Shown here piece after piece: positions 8,737 to 17,665 of a DNA stretch of 64,000 nt. Under the pieces are notes generated by a model, which ran no database searches, had not been told where the DNA came from, and worked only from the letters and a program-made list of their open reading frames with translations. The translations under genes and the position numbers were made by a program. This DNA is from an uncultured Aquimarina sp. GTDB taxonomy: Bacteria; Bacteroidota; Bacteroidia; Flavobacteriales; Flavobacteriaceae. Each line of letters opens with the position of its first letter. Position 1 is the first letter of the stretch. The stretch covers positions 202,197-266,196 of the forward strand of contig CANMLL010000006.1 in assembly GCA_947498775.1 (NCBI GenBank). The letters run 5' to 3'.

Positions 8737-9030
8737 ATGAAAAATATTATAGACAATATAAACAAAGCTTTTGACCATCGAATTCGATTAGGAATCATGT
8801 CGATACTGGTGGTTAATGAATTTGCCGATTTTAAAATGCTGAAAGAATTACTTGGTGCTACCGATGGCAATCTGGCCAGCCATACCAAAGCTTTGGAAAA
8901 AGAAGAATACATCTTGGTTGAAAAATCATTTATCGGACGAAAACCAAACACAAGATATAGTGCAACCAAAAAAGGCAGAGAAGCCTTTAAGAAACATGTA
9001 GAGGCTATTGAAAAACTTTTGAAACAGTAG
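8737..9030 (+). CDS. Small winged-helix transcriptional regulator
   Basis: The protein has 97 residues and is almost only a winged-helix domain: helix 1 FDHRIRLGIMSIL, helix 2 FADFKMLKELL, recognition helix GNLASHTKALEKEEYI, and the wing VEKSFIGRKPNTRYSATKKG, then a C-terminal dimerisation helix. It resembles the HTH_34/MarR-like one-domain regulators of Bacteroidota. It sits between two copies of the operator TACTTTG-N5-CAAAGTA (8061 and 9050), which fits autoregulation of the whole operon. No sensor domain or metal-binding Cys is present. Confidence 0.88.
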   Translation: MKNIIDNINKAFDHRIRLGIMSILVVNEFADFKMLKELLGATDGNLASHTKALEKEEYILVEKSFIGRKPNTRYSATKKGREAFKKHVEAIEKLLKQ

Positions 9031-9049
9031 CTATATTTTTTTATTATTT

Positions 9050-9068
9050 TACTTTGATTTTCAAAGTA
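9050..9068. promoter_or_regulatory. Palindromic operator 2 of creD operon
   Basis: TACTTTG-ATTTT-CAAAGTA is the same 7-5-7 palindrome as at 8061-8079, again followed by CTTTTAA, 17 bases before the ATG at 9085. It probably marks an internal promoter for the downstream four genes. Confidence 0.7.
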
Positions 9069-9084
9069 CTTTTAAAACTATGAA

Positions 9085-9546
9085 ATGAGAGCATTTATTT
9101 TAGAAACTATTTATGAATGGAGTAAGAAACCTTACCAAAAATGGTTCAAAAAAAATCAGGCATGGGACATTCCTGTCAAGAAACTAATCGTATACCCTAA
9201 AGAAAGTTTAGGATTCCATTTGGGTTGCTTTTTATTGAAATATGACTTCAATCCACAACCTAAGCTTGAAGATCATGATGTTATTCATGTACTTACAGAT
9301 ATAGGTATTACAGTTCCCGAAGAGATTGCCATGCAATATTACCTTTTGGGAAATGGCAAACGAAGTATGTATCTAATCGCTGTGATACTTTTAGGCACTT
9401 TTCTTTTTCCCGACAAAATCAAATTCTTCAGAAAAGCATACAAAAAAGGAAAAGCATCATATCCTTTTTATCAACTCGATTACAAGAAACTTTTGCATCA
9501 ACCCTTGCAGAAAATACAAAACACATTTTTAATCACATCATTATGA
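9085..9546 (+). CDS. Coq4-like protein
   Basis: The protein has 153 residues. It contains HDVIHVLTDIG followed by E at the position required for the Coq4 zinc motif HDxxH-x11-E, then the conserved helix EIAMQYYLLGNGKRS. A hydrophobic stretch MYLIAVILLGTFLFP follows. Coq4 proteins act in ubiquinone assembly in mitochondria and proteobacteria, whereas Bacteroidota make menaquinone, so the role here must differ or is unknown. The start is ATG 9085; an ATG at 9080 opens only a two-codon frame (ATGAAATGA) overlapping it. The stop overlaps the next ATG by four bases (ATGA). Confidence 0.7.
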   Translation: MRAFILETIYEWSKKPYQKWFKKNQAWDIPVKKLIVYPKESLGFHLGCFLLKYDFNPQPKLEDHDVIHVLTDIGITVPEEIAMQYYLLGNGKRSMYLIAVILLGTFLFPDKIKFFRKAYKKGKASYPFYQLDYKKLLHQPLQKIQNTFLITSL

Positions 9547-9842
9547 GAATTTTTCAACCCGTAAATAAAAAAGCATTAATGGTATCGACCATAAGCTTTC
9601 TTTTAGGCACTATACTATTACTGCTCTTCATGATTTCTAAATCTGCTATTCTTGCAGACATTGGATTATTCTATGTCGTTATCGCCTTTGTCTTAAATGC
9701 AATGGTTCTTATAGGACTTATTATCAATTCAATAATTAATCATCAATATTATAGAGAAAACCTGGCGACCATACTGCTTTTTCTACTTAACATCCCGATC
9801 ACTATGGGATATATAGTGATCGTTACAAATACTCATTTTTAA
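9543..9842 (+). CDS. Small three-helix membrane protein
   Basis: The protein has 99 residues with three predicted membrane helices (MVSTISFLLGTILLLLFMI, ADIGLFYVVIAFVLNAMVLIGLI, ATILLFLLNIPITMGYIVIV). It is translationally coupled to the Coq4-like gene through an ATGA overlap and is followed 12 bases later by the DUF1361 gene. No catalytic motif is visible. It is best seen as an accessory membrane subunit of the creD operon. Confidence 0.75.
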   Translation: MRIFQPVNKKALMVSTISFLLGTILLLLFMISKSAILADIGLFYVVIAFVLNAMVLIGLIINSIINHQYYRENLATILLFLLNIPITMGYIVIVTNTHF

Positions 9843-9854
9843 AACATAAGCAAC

Positions 9855-10499
9855 ATGAATAGAATATATGAACAAATGCCTTTTATCAAAGGATTTACAG
9901 TCTCGGCTTGTTTTAGTCTTTTATTATTAGTAATTCGAATCATGAAAACCGATTCTGTTTTTTACATATTTCTAGTCTGGAACCTCTTCCTGGCCTGTAT
10001 ACCATATGCGATTACTATCCTCTTAACCCTCTGTAAAAATAATCGCTTTGTCTTTTGGCTAGGTTTTATTATCTGGCTCGCTTTTTTACCGAACTCACCT
10101 TATATTTTAACCGATCTGCAACACATAAGATTAAGCACATTACAATCGGTTTGGTTTGATGTTTTACTCATCCTATCTTTTGCAGTTAACGGAATGATCA
10201 TAGGATTTGCCTCTTTGCAAATGATGCAAAAATCATTACAAGATCAGCTATCAAGGCAAACCATCAATATCATTACGTATGTAATCCTACTTCTTTGTGG
10301 GTTCGGGATTTATTTGGGTAGAGTTTTACGTTGGAACAGCTGGGATATTATCCAGAATCCTATCGCAATAGTATCTGATGTAGGTAAAAGAGTGCTATTT
10401 CCTATTGAACATGTCAACACCTGGGCATTTACCATTGGTTTTGGCGGTTTTTTAATCATCACCTATCAATTAATTCAATATTACCAAGAGAAACAATAA
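9855..10499 (+). CDS. DUF1361 membrane protein
   Basis: The protein has 214 residues and six to seven membrane helices. The DUF1361 hallmark FIIWLAFLPNSPYILTDL lies at about residues 71-90, and a second polar-aromatic loop, GRVLRWNSWDIIQNP, follows. The family is uncharacterised but is widespread next to envelope-stress genes. It is an internal gene of the creD operon. Confidence 0.85.
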   Translation: MNRIYEQMPFIKGFTVSACFSLLLLVIRIMKTDSVFYIFLVWNLFLACIPYAITILLTLCKNNRFVFWLGFIIWLAFLPNSPYILTDLQHIRLSTLQSVWFDVLLILSFAVNGMIIGFASLQMMQKSLQDQLSRQTINIITYVILLLCGFGIYLGRVLRWNSWDIIQNPIAIVSDVGKRVLFPIEHVNTWAFTIGFGGFLIITYQLIQYYQEKQ

Positions 10500-10525
10500 T
10501 ATAAATACTATAAAATTTTAAATAT

Positions 10526-11881
10526 ATGGAAACCCAAAAACAAAAAAAATCGTTCGGGCAATGGCTCAAAACCTCAATAACTGTGCGCATGTTAATGGTT
10601 GGCATACTAATACTAACATTACTTATTCCATTATCCTATATCAAAAACCTGATACGCGAACGTGCTTTTCGACAAGAAGCTGTGGTTAAAGAAATTAATC
10701 AGAAATGGGGAAATGAAGTGCTTCTTTATGGTCCCGTATTGAAGATCCCTTATCAAATACATTCTTTAAAAAAAAGCTGGGATGACAAAACTAAATCTTA
10801 TTTTGAAGAAGATCTCATAACCATAAATCATGCGTTCTTTTTCCCAAACACTTTGGAGTTCAAAACCAATGTAGAATCTGAAACCTTGGGAAGAAGTATT
10901 TATGAATCGGTTGTGTATACTGCCAGTATGCAAATAAATGGTTCATTTGTTACTCCTAATTTTGAAATAAAGGATATTGCAAATGAAGATATTTTATGGA
11001 ACAAAGCCACTATCCTTATCAATTCTACAAACTTAAAAGGAATACGAAGTAATCTAGAATTAAAAATCGGAAAAGATAGTTATGGGTTACAATCTCGCTA
11101 TGCTCAAAATTCATATACCAATACGTTGGAAACCGAATTTTTAAAAAACAATTCGTTACCCAAGGAAAACCCAATTGATTTTAGCATGGACCTTATTATC
11201 AATGGAAGTGAACAACTACGATTTATCCCTGTGGGTAGAGAAACCAATGTATCTATGACTTCTAATTGGGCATCGCCAAGTTTTAACGGTAATTATCTAC
11301 CCGATACCAAAACTAAAGTAATTAGTAAGGATGGTTTTAAAGCCAATTGGAAAGTATTACAGATTAACAGAGAGTTTGAACAAGAATTCTTTGGTCAACT
11401 TCCTGAGATTGATTCTTCTGCCTTTGGAGTAAAATTATTAATCCCCGTAGATGAATATCAAAAAAGTGAACGCGCCAGTAAATATGGTTATCTGGTTATT
11501 GCACTTACTTTTCTAGTGTTTTTCTTAATACAGACGATTAGCAAGATTCATATTCATCCCTTTCAATATTTGATGATAGGATTAGCACTCACCATGTTTT
11601 ATACATTACTCATTTCTATATCTGAGCACTCAAGCTTTTTGCATGCTTACATTATTGCTGGTATTGCAGTTGTATTGCTAATTTCAATATATTCAAAAGC
11701 GATTCTGAAAAGTTTTCGGTTTATGGGGTTTGTTGCTGCATCTCTTACTGCCCTTTACACCTTTATCTTTGTTATTATCCAGTTAGAAAATTATGCGTTG
11801 CTTGTAGGAAGCATTGGATTATTTATAATCTTAGGTACTATCATGATGATATCTCGGAAAATCGATTGGAAAAACGAATAA
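10526..11881 (+). CDS. creD: Inner-membrane envelope protein CreD
   Basis: The protein has 451 residues. An N-terminal membrane helix (VRMLMVGILILTLLIPLSYI) and a conserved juxtamembrane motif (LIRERAFRQEAVVKEINQKWG) precede a ~250-residue periplasmic beta domain. The C-terminal half has about six helices (YLVIALTFLVFFLIQTI onward). This is the CreD architecture; in enterobacteria CreD expression responds to beta-lactam and envelope stress. Here it is the last gene of an operon controlled by a winged-helix regulator rather than by CreBC. A terminator follows at 11958-11995. Confidence 0.92.
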   Translation: METQKQKKSFGQWLKTSITVRMLMVGILILTLLIPLSYIKNLIRERAFRQEAVVKEINQKWGNEVLLYGPVLKIPYQIHSLKKSWDDKTKSYFEEDLITINHAFFFPNTLEFKTNVESETLGRSIYESVVYTASMQINGSFVTPNFEIKDIANEDILWNKATILINSTNLKGIRSNLELKIGKDSYGLQSRYAQNSYTNTLETEFLKNNSLPKENPIDFSMDLIINGSEQLRFIPVGRETNVSMTSNWASPSFNGNYLPDTKTKVISKDGFKANWKVLQINREFEQEFFGQLPEIDSSAFGVKLLIPVDEYQKSERASKYGYLVIALTFLVFFLIQTISKIHIHPFQYLMIGLALTMFYTLLISISEHSSFLHAYIIAGIAVVLLISIYSKAILKSFRFMGFVAASLTALYTFIFVIIQLENYALLVGSIGLFIILGTIMMISRKIDWKNE

Positions 11882-11942
11882 AAAATTTCTTGAAACCAAT
11901 TATCTCCGAAGCATCGCTATCCTGGAATTATTTGGATTAAGC
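11881..11942 (+). repeat. Intergenic repeat copy A
   Basis: This stretch immediately after the creD stop matches copy B (12531-12593) at about 75% over 55 bases, with the core TTCTTGAAACC identical. Both copies follow a stop codon in the same orientation. Confidence 0.5.
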
Positions 11943-11957
11943 TTGGTATAAAAATAG

Positions 11958-11996
11958 AAAAGTCACGCTTTACATTTTTGAGGTGTGACTTTTTTA
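11958..11996 (+). terminator. Terminator of creD operon
   Basis: AAAAGTCAC (11958-11966) pairs with GTGACTTTT (11985-11993), followed by more T. Confidence 0.8.
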
Positions 11997-12024
11997 TCTA
12001 CATTTAGTCTTTAAAACCAATTTG

Positions 12025-12522
12025 ATGAAAAAAAACAGTTATTTACCCTTAATAGCAATGGTAGCCATCGGTTTGTTTTCCTGTAAAACCGAAACTAAGA
12101 ACGAACAGATCCTCACCAAAGAAATTACATTTACCAAAGAAGGAGAGCTTTCTTTATTTGACCTTCAGGATTCTATTCCCATGGTTATCCAAAAGTTGGA
12201 TATTGAGATTGCCGATGATGAATATCAAATCCAAACCGGGTTAATGTATAGAAAGTCTATGCAGAATAACCAGGGAATGCTATTTACTTTTCCTAACGAA
12301 GCTCCTCGATCTTTTTATATGAAGAATACAGAGTTTCCATTGGATATTATTTTTATCAATTCTAAAAATAAAGTGGTTAGCATCCAAAAAAATGCACAAC
12401 CCCTTAATGAGTCATCACTACCTTCTGAAGGTCCTGCCCAATATGTGTTGGAAGTAAACGCAGGTTTATCAGAAAAATGGAATTTAAGATCTGGTGATTC
12501 TATCTCCATTGTGAAATTATAG
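12025..12522 (+). CDS. DUF192 lipoprotein
   Basis: The protein has 165 residues; ATG at 12025 is preferred over the TTG three bases earlier. A lipoprotein signal ends in LFSC (IAMVAIGLFSC). The DUF192 domain spans about residues 50-165, with the family blocks QTGLMYRKSMQNNQGMLF, YMKNTEFPLDIIFIN and YVLEVNAG. DUF192 proteins are small periplasmic beta proteins of unknown biochemistry. A separate terminator upstream suggests its own promoter. A repeat of the type seen after creD follows the stop. Confidence 0.9.
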   Translation: MKKNSYLPLIAMVAIGLFSCKTETKNEQILTKEITFTKEGELSLFDLQDSIPMVIQKLDIEIADDEYQIQTGLMYRKSMQNNQGMLFTFPNEAPRSFYMKNTEFPLDIIFINSKNKVVSIQKNAQPLNESSLPSEGPAQYVLEVNAGLSEKWNLRSGDSISIVKL

Positions 12523-12530
12523 GTAAATAA

Positions 12531-12593
12531 AAAACTTCTTGAAACCGACTATTCCCGAGGCAGAGCCATCGGAGAATCATTTAGACTAACTGC
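12531..12593 (+). repeat. Intergenic repeat copy B
   Basis: This is the better-preserved copy of the repeat at 11881-11942. It contains an imperfect hairpin CCGAGGC-AGA-GCCATCGG and shares TTCTTGAAACC and ATCATTT-like segments with copy A. It starts 9 bases after the DUF192 gene stop. Confidence 0.5.
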
Positions 12594-12601
12594 TTTATCT
12601 C

Positions 12602-14188
12602 ATGCATAAAACCATCACCAAAATAGTAGTTCTAATTGTTTGCACAATAACAATGCATGCTCAAAAAGGAATACAGGATACCAAAACTACAGCAGAACGA
12701 GATATTGAAAGACTTACGCAACATCAGCAAAAGGATTTCAACACACGAGATTATGAAACGTTTAAGCTATATACCGATTCAATTTTGGATATTGCTCAAA
12801 AAAACGACCTCAAAGAATTAGAAATCGATGCTATTATTAGACAAGGAGTATACTACAAGAAAATAGCAGCATATGACAAAGCCTTATCTCATTATCTAAA
12901 GGCTCTGGACAAATCTAAAGCTATCCCCGACAGCTATAAAAAGCAAACCGTTATTTTGATTAATAGCGGCAATATTTACAATGAGATATTTAATCCCGAT
13001 GAGGCTATTATTAACTTTAACAATGCCTTGAAATATATAGAAAACCACAAGGGTCCTGATGTTTATAAAATGGCATGTTTAATAGGACTGGCAGATGCTG
13101 CTACCTTAAAGAAGGAATATAAAAAAGCATTAGATTACAACAAAAAAGCAAAACAAATTGGTGAACAACTAAAACGAAATGATATGATCATAGCTGCCTT
13201 AAATAATATGGCCAGTAATTATCTTGATTTGAAAAAATATGACACCTCACTTGAATGTAGTGAAAAAGCATTGAGCCTGCCTGATGATGAACAATCCTCA
13301 GAAAGAAGAGCATTAAGTTTTTATCTTAAAGGAGTAGCGTTGCTAGAATTGGAAAGGTATGATGAAGGAATTTTACCACTACAAATGGCCCAGGGCATAG
13401 CGTTTACAAACGAATATCGAAAGATACAAATGAACACTCACAAAAAGCTTGCTCGGGCATATGATAAAAAAAAGGATTTCGAAAAGGCCAATATGCAACG
13501 TAAAGGATATATTCATTATAAAGAATTATACTTACAATCATTATCCAAAACACAAAGGATCGAAGTCGAAAGAAGGCTAGAGAATACAAATAGCGAGAAA
13601 AGATACTACATATTTACTGGTCTAGTATGTATTTTGATTTTATCTGGTTTTTTATTTTTCTACATTAAAAAAAATAAATTAACCAAAGAAGAAGCAATTA
13701 GGCTTAAAGAAGATAGAATACTTCTGAAAAATGAAAATGAAGCGCTCAAAACAAAAATTTATAAACTCGCAAAACAAAATACTTCTTCAACAAATTCAAA
13801 AGAAAACAACTCTATTGCCTACCAAAAACCCTCATTAACCGAAGATGATCGAGAATTCTATCTAAAAAGAATTCTGGACTATATGGAAACAGAAAAACCT
13901 TTTCTTGATATGGATATTAAGCAATCAGATATTGCCCAAAATCTTTCAATGAGCGTACATCAATTTTCTGAAGTTCTAAATGTTTCCTTAAAAAAGAATT
14001 TTAACAATTTTATAAATCTTTACCGTATTAATGAAGCAAAAAAAATGATGAAAAAACCAGAGTATGAAAACTATAAAATTTTGGCCATAGCTTATGAAGC
14101 TGGATTTAATAGCAAAACATCATTTAACCGCGTCTTTAAACAACTGGTTGGGCAAACACCATCAGAGTATAAGCAACAATTTGTCTGA
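12602..14188 (+). CDS. TPR-AraC membrane transcription regulator
   Basis: The protein has 528 residues. A signal peptide (TKIVVLIVCTITMHAQ) leads to a periplasmic region with about six TPR repeats (ALSHYLKALDKSK, AIINFNNALKYIE, ALDYNKKAKQIGEQL, SLECSEKALSLP). One membrane helix (YYIFTGLVCILILSGFLFFYI, about 336-356) is followed by a coiled coil. A C-terminal AraC-type double helix-turn-helix contains AIAYEAGFNSKTSFNRVFKQLVGQTPSEYK. This architecture is a Bacteroidota membrane-bound regulator that could sense a periplasmic or cell-surface signal. No target operon is adjacent. Confidence 0.92.
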   Translation: MHKTITKIVVLIVCTITMHAQKGIQDTKTTAERDIERLTQHQQKDFNTRDYETFKLYTDSILDIAQKNDLKELEIDAIIRQGVYYKKIAAYDKALSHYLKALDKSKAIPDSYKKQTVILINSGNIYNEIFNPDEAIINFNNALKYIENHKGPDVYKMACLIGLADAATLKKEYKKALDYNKKAKQIGEQLKRNDMIIAALNNMASNYLDLKKYDTSLECSEKALSLPDDEQSSERRALSFYLKGVALLELERYDEGILPLQMAQGIAFTNEYRKIQMNTHKKLARAYDKKKDFEKANMQRKGYIHYKELYLQSLSKTQRIEVERRLENTNSEKRYYIFTGLVCILILSGFLFFYIKKNKLTKEEAIRLKEDRILLKNENEALKTKIYKLAKQNTSSTNSKENNSIAYQKPSLTEDDREFYLKRILDYMETEKPFLDMDIKQSDIAQNLSMSVHQFSEVLNVSLKKNFNNFINLYRINEAKKMMKKPEYENYKILAIAYEAGFNSKTSFNRVFKQLVGQTPSEYKQQFV

Positions 14189-14411
14189 TCAAGATCTAAG
14201 ATTGTTTATAAAAGTTTCATGCTTAAAACTCCAAAATCTTATTCTTTACCTTGCCGAAAAAGTGAAGTGGTTTAACCCGTTTAAGCTTTTTTCAATTCGC
14301 TATAAAAATGTCCTTTTTTACTCAATTTTCATCTTCTTCTTACTTCGTAGCGCTGCTATGAAATGCAAAAAACACTTCAATTAATCAAAAAACACTTCAG
14401 TATCTCAATAA

Positions 14412-14442
14412 AAAATCCGTTGCGATTTGCAACGGATTTTTT
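14412..14442. terminator. Bidirectional terminator between TPR-AraC gene and secDF
   Basis: AAAATCCGTTGC (14412-14423) pairs perfectly over 12 bp with GCAACGGATTTT (14429-14440); A- and T-runs flank it, so it works on both strands. Confidence 0.9.
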
Positions 14443-14465
14443 ATTAATCAAGCTCAAAAAGATGA

Positions 14466-17400
14466 CTAGTTCTTTTCTTCACTATCTTTTTCTTTAGTCT
14501 TTAAACCAACTTTTTTTATTGTATCGTGCATTATCGGTGTCGCAATAAATAATGATGAATAGGTACCTATTAACACTCCTATAATTAACGAGAACATAAA
14601 CCCTCTAAGTGGCACTGCAAAAATAAATATCGCTACAAGCACCAATAAGGTAGTTAACGATGTATTTAACGTACGACTTAAGGTACTATTTAGTGCTCCA
14701 TTTACATTTTTATCTAATGGCCATGTGGTATGTTCTTTAAAGAATTCCCTGATTCTATCAAACACTACCACTGTATCATTCAGCGAGTAACCGATTACAG
14801 TAAGTATTGCAGCTATAAATGCCTGGTCAATTTCCATATTGAAAGGCATAAATTTCCAGGTAAGTGAGAACACACCAAGTACTACCAATACATCATGGAA
14901 TACTGCGGCAACCGCACCTAAACTAAACTGCCATCTTCTAAATCGCAGTAAAATATACAAGAATACTACTATCAACGAAGCTAAAACAGACCAAAAGGCA
15001 GCTTGCTGAATATCATCTGCAATAGTAGGCCCAACTTTCATAGAAGACATGATACCCACTTGTTTGTTATCATCTCCATTTGCAAACTCATCATAGGTTA
15101 ACCCTTCTGTTAAATAAGGTTTTAAAGCCTCAAACAACTTATTAGAGATCTCCCTATCAACCTCTTCTCCGGTTTCATTAACCTTATATTTAGTAGTAAT
15201 TTTTAACTGATTGTTTGCTCCAAGAGTCTTGGCTTGTGCACTTTCAAAAACAGCAATAAGATCTTTTTCCACAGTCGTAGGTACAACATCCTTTGCAAAT
15301 CTCACCGTATACGTTCTTCCTCCAACAAAATCTACTCCATAATCCAGATTATTTGTAAACAAAGATCCAACACCCAAAATGATAATAATTCCTGAAATAA
15401 CATAAGCTATCTTACGCTTCTTAAGGAAGTTAATATTGACATTTTTGAATAGGTTTTTGGTTGCTCCCGTTGAGAATGGAAGTTCTTTTCCATTTTTACC
15501 ATACCCATCGATAAACAATCGGGTAACAAAAATTGCCGTAAATAACGAAGTTAGAATACCTATTAACAAGGTAGTTGCAAAACCTTTAACCGGTCCTGTA
15601 CCAATAACTAATAATATAAGTCCAGTAAGCCCGGTAGTAATATTTGCATCAAGGATAGATGATAATGCATTATTAAAACCATCTTTAATTGCGTCTACCT
15701 GAGATTTACCTTTGGCAAGTTCTTCTCGAATTCTTTCAAATATTAACACGTTTGCATCTACAGACATACCGATAGTTAATACAATACCTGCGATACCGGG
15801 AAGTGTTAATACTGCTTTTAATCCAGCTAATACTCCAAAAATGAATAAGATATTTACTACAAGTGCTACATCTGCAAAAGCACCTGCTTTTCCATAATAA
15901 AATATCATCCATATCAAAATTAATACTAAAGCAATCGCGAAAGACATCACACCACTATCGATAGCTTCTTGACCAAGTGATGGCCCTACCACTTCACTTT
16001 GAATGATATCGGCAGAAGCTGGTAATTTACCTGCTCTCAGTACATTCGCTAAATCTTGTCCTTCTTCTACAGAAAAGTCACCAGAAATCTCACTTCTACC
16101 TCCGCTTATTTTTCCTTTAGAAACTCCTGGCGCAGAGTATACGATATTATCTAAGACGATAGCTATTTGGCTTCTTTGATTAAAAGCACGCTCGGTCATT
16201 TCTTCCCATTTCTTGGCTCCTTTACCATCCATTTGCATAGAAACCACAACATTATTAGTTTGATCATAAGTCTGAGAAGCATCAGTAATAACTCCTCCAC
16301 TTAATTCAGGTTCATTATCTCTATTTCCTTTAAGTGCATAAAAATCAATGATCTCGGCATCTTTTTTCCCTTTACTCCAAGCAAACTTAGTGTATCTAAG
16401 GTTTTGTGGAAGCAATGCTCTAATATCTGATCTCCTAAAAAATGTTCCCAACTGTGCCGTATCCTTTACATTTGCAGAAAACAATGCTCCTGGAACAAGA
16501 GGGAAACTTATCAGATCATTTACTGGATTTACCTCTGCTTCTATTTCAGTAGAATCTTCAGCATCTTCTAATAAATTCTCGATTGCCTCATCTGCAGAAG
16601 ATTTAGTGGTATCAACCTGGGCAGAATCTACTACTTTTTCGATTGTTTCTTCTACCTGCTCTTTATTTTGTTCATTTTTAGAATCAAGCTCTTGTTTAAG
16701 TAACAAATTAGCTGCATTGATAAAATTGCCCAATTCTTGAGAAGTCTCTACATCCCAAAATTCAAGTTGCGCAGTACTTTGCAATAATTTCTTAACTCTA
16801 TCTACATCCTTTGCCCCTGGTAATTCTACCAAGATACGTCCGGATTCTCCTAAACGTTGAATATTAGGTTGTGTAACTCCAAATTTATCAATCCGTTTAC
16901 GCAATACTTCAAATGCAGAGGTCACAGACTCGTCTATTTTTCTTCTCAAAACAGGTTTCACCTGCTCATTAGTCATATCATAAATGATATCATCACTAAG
17001 GTTCTTATTTGCAAAAATATCTGGCGAAGCCAATTTTGCATCAGGAATCTTTTCAAATTCTATAAAGAAATCCTCTATATAATTATTTTGACTATTCTTC
17101 TGAATCTCATCTGTAGCCAACAATGCTTGATTGAATGATGGATCTTTGGATTTATTAGCTAAACCCTTTAAGATATCCTTAACCGAGATTTGAAGAATTA
17201 CATTGATCCCTCCTTTAAGGTCAAGTCCTTTGTTAAGCTCTTTATTTTTTGCATAATTATAAGTAATACCGGCAAAAATTTCTTCTTTACCAATAGAATC
17301 CAAATAATCACGTTTTGCAGTTTCTCTTAATTTTGAATAGTTCTCTACGGTTTCTGAATACTTTTGTTGGGCATAAGTTTCGGCCTCTTTCTCTTTTGTG

Positions 17401-17486
17401 TAGGTTAAGTACGTATATGATAATTGGTATACACATACCAACCCAAATAAAATCGCAAATATCCTAACAAGTCCTTTATTTTGCAT
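14466..17486 (-). CDS. secDF: Fused protein-export subunits SecD-SecF
   Basis: This 1006-residue fusion is typical of Bacteroidota. The SecD half has an N-terminal helix, the LDLKGGINVILQI motif near 90, the P1 base RKRIDKFGVTQPNIQRLGESGRILVELPGAKD, an acidic low-complexity insert (about 265-320), the P1 head (IVLDNIVYSAPGVSKGKISGGRSEISGDF), and membrane helices with GIVLTIGMSVDANVLIFERIREE. The SecF half starts near 690 (LDYGVDFVGGRTYTVRF) and contains IGYSLNDTVVVFDRIRE. The protein uses the proton motive force to pull exported chains through SecYEG. Two smaller exported genes follow upstream on the minus strand, at least one of them SecD-like. Confidence 0.97.
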   Translation of the reverse strand: MQNKGLVRIFAILFGLVCVYQLSYTYLTYTKEKEAETYAQQKYSETVENYSKLRETAKRDYLDSIGKEEIFAGITYNYAKNKELNKGLDLKGGINVILQISVKDILKGLANKSKDPSFNQALLATDEIQKNSQNNYIEDFFIEFEKIPDAKLASPDIFANKNLSDDIIYDMTNEQVKPVLRRKIDESVTSAFEVLRKRIDKFGVTQPNIQRLGESGRILVELPGAKDVDRVKKLLQSTAQLEFWDVETSQELGNFINAANLLLKQELDSKNEQNKEQVEETIEKVVDSAQVDTTKSSADEAIENLLEDAEDSTEIEAEVNPVNDLISFPLVPGALFSANVKDTAQLGTFFRRSDIRALLPQNLRYTKFAWSKGKKDAEIIDFYALKGNRDNEPELSGGVITDASQTYDQTNNVVVSMQMDGKGAKKWEEMTERAFNQRSQIAIVLDNIVYSAPGVSKGKISGGRSEISGDFSVEEGQDLANVLRAGKLPASADIIQSEVVGPSLGQEAIDSGVMSFAIALVLILIWMIFYYGKAGAFADVALVVNILFIFGVLAGLKAVLTLPGIAGIVLTIGMSVDANVLIFERIREELAKGKSQVDAIKDGFNNALSSILDANITTGLTGLILLVIGTGPVKGFATTLLIGILTSLFTAIFVTRLFIDGYGKNGKELPFSTGATKNLFKNVNINFLKKRKIAYVISGIIIILGVGSLFTNNLDYGVDFVGGRTYTVRFAKDVVPTTVEKDLIAVFESAQAKTLGANNQLKITTKYKVNETGEEVDREISNKLFEALKPYLTEGLTYDEFANGDDNKQVGIMSSMKVGPTIADDIQQAAFWSVLASLIVVFLYILLRFRRWQFSLGAVAAVFHDVLVVLGVFSLTWKFMPFNMEIDQAFIAAILTVIGYSLNDTVVVFDRIREFFKEHTTWPLDKNVNGALNSTLSRTLNTSLTTLLVLVAIFIFAVPLRGFMFSLIIGVLIGTYSSLFIATPIMHDTIKKVGLKTKEKDSEEKN

Positions 17487-17665
17487 TATTTATTATTTTG
17501 GTCAAACCTCTATTAAAAATGAGTAATTATAAAACTCATCCAAGATTTGAAAATTATTTTGAATTATTTAATCCTATGTAATTAAGCTTTATCACATGAT
17601 TGATTAAGCTATATTTAAAAGTTAAACTGGTTTTTAGGAATTTCTTAAAAGCTGTGAATTCCCAA

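Noticed and set aside
14094..14384. Open frame overlapping the end of the TPR-AraC gene
   Set aside because: It is out of frame with a conserved AraC domain and ends in a low-complexity hydrophobic tail before the terminator.
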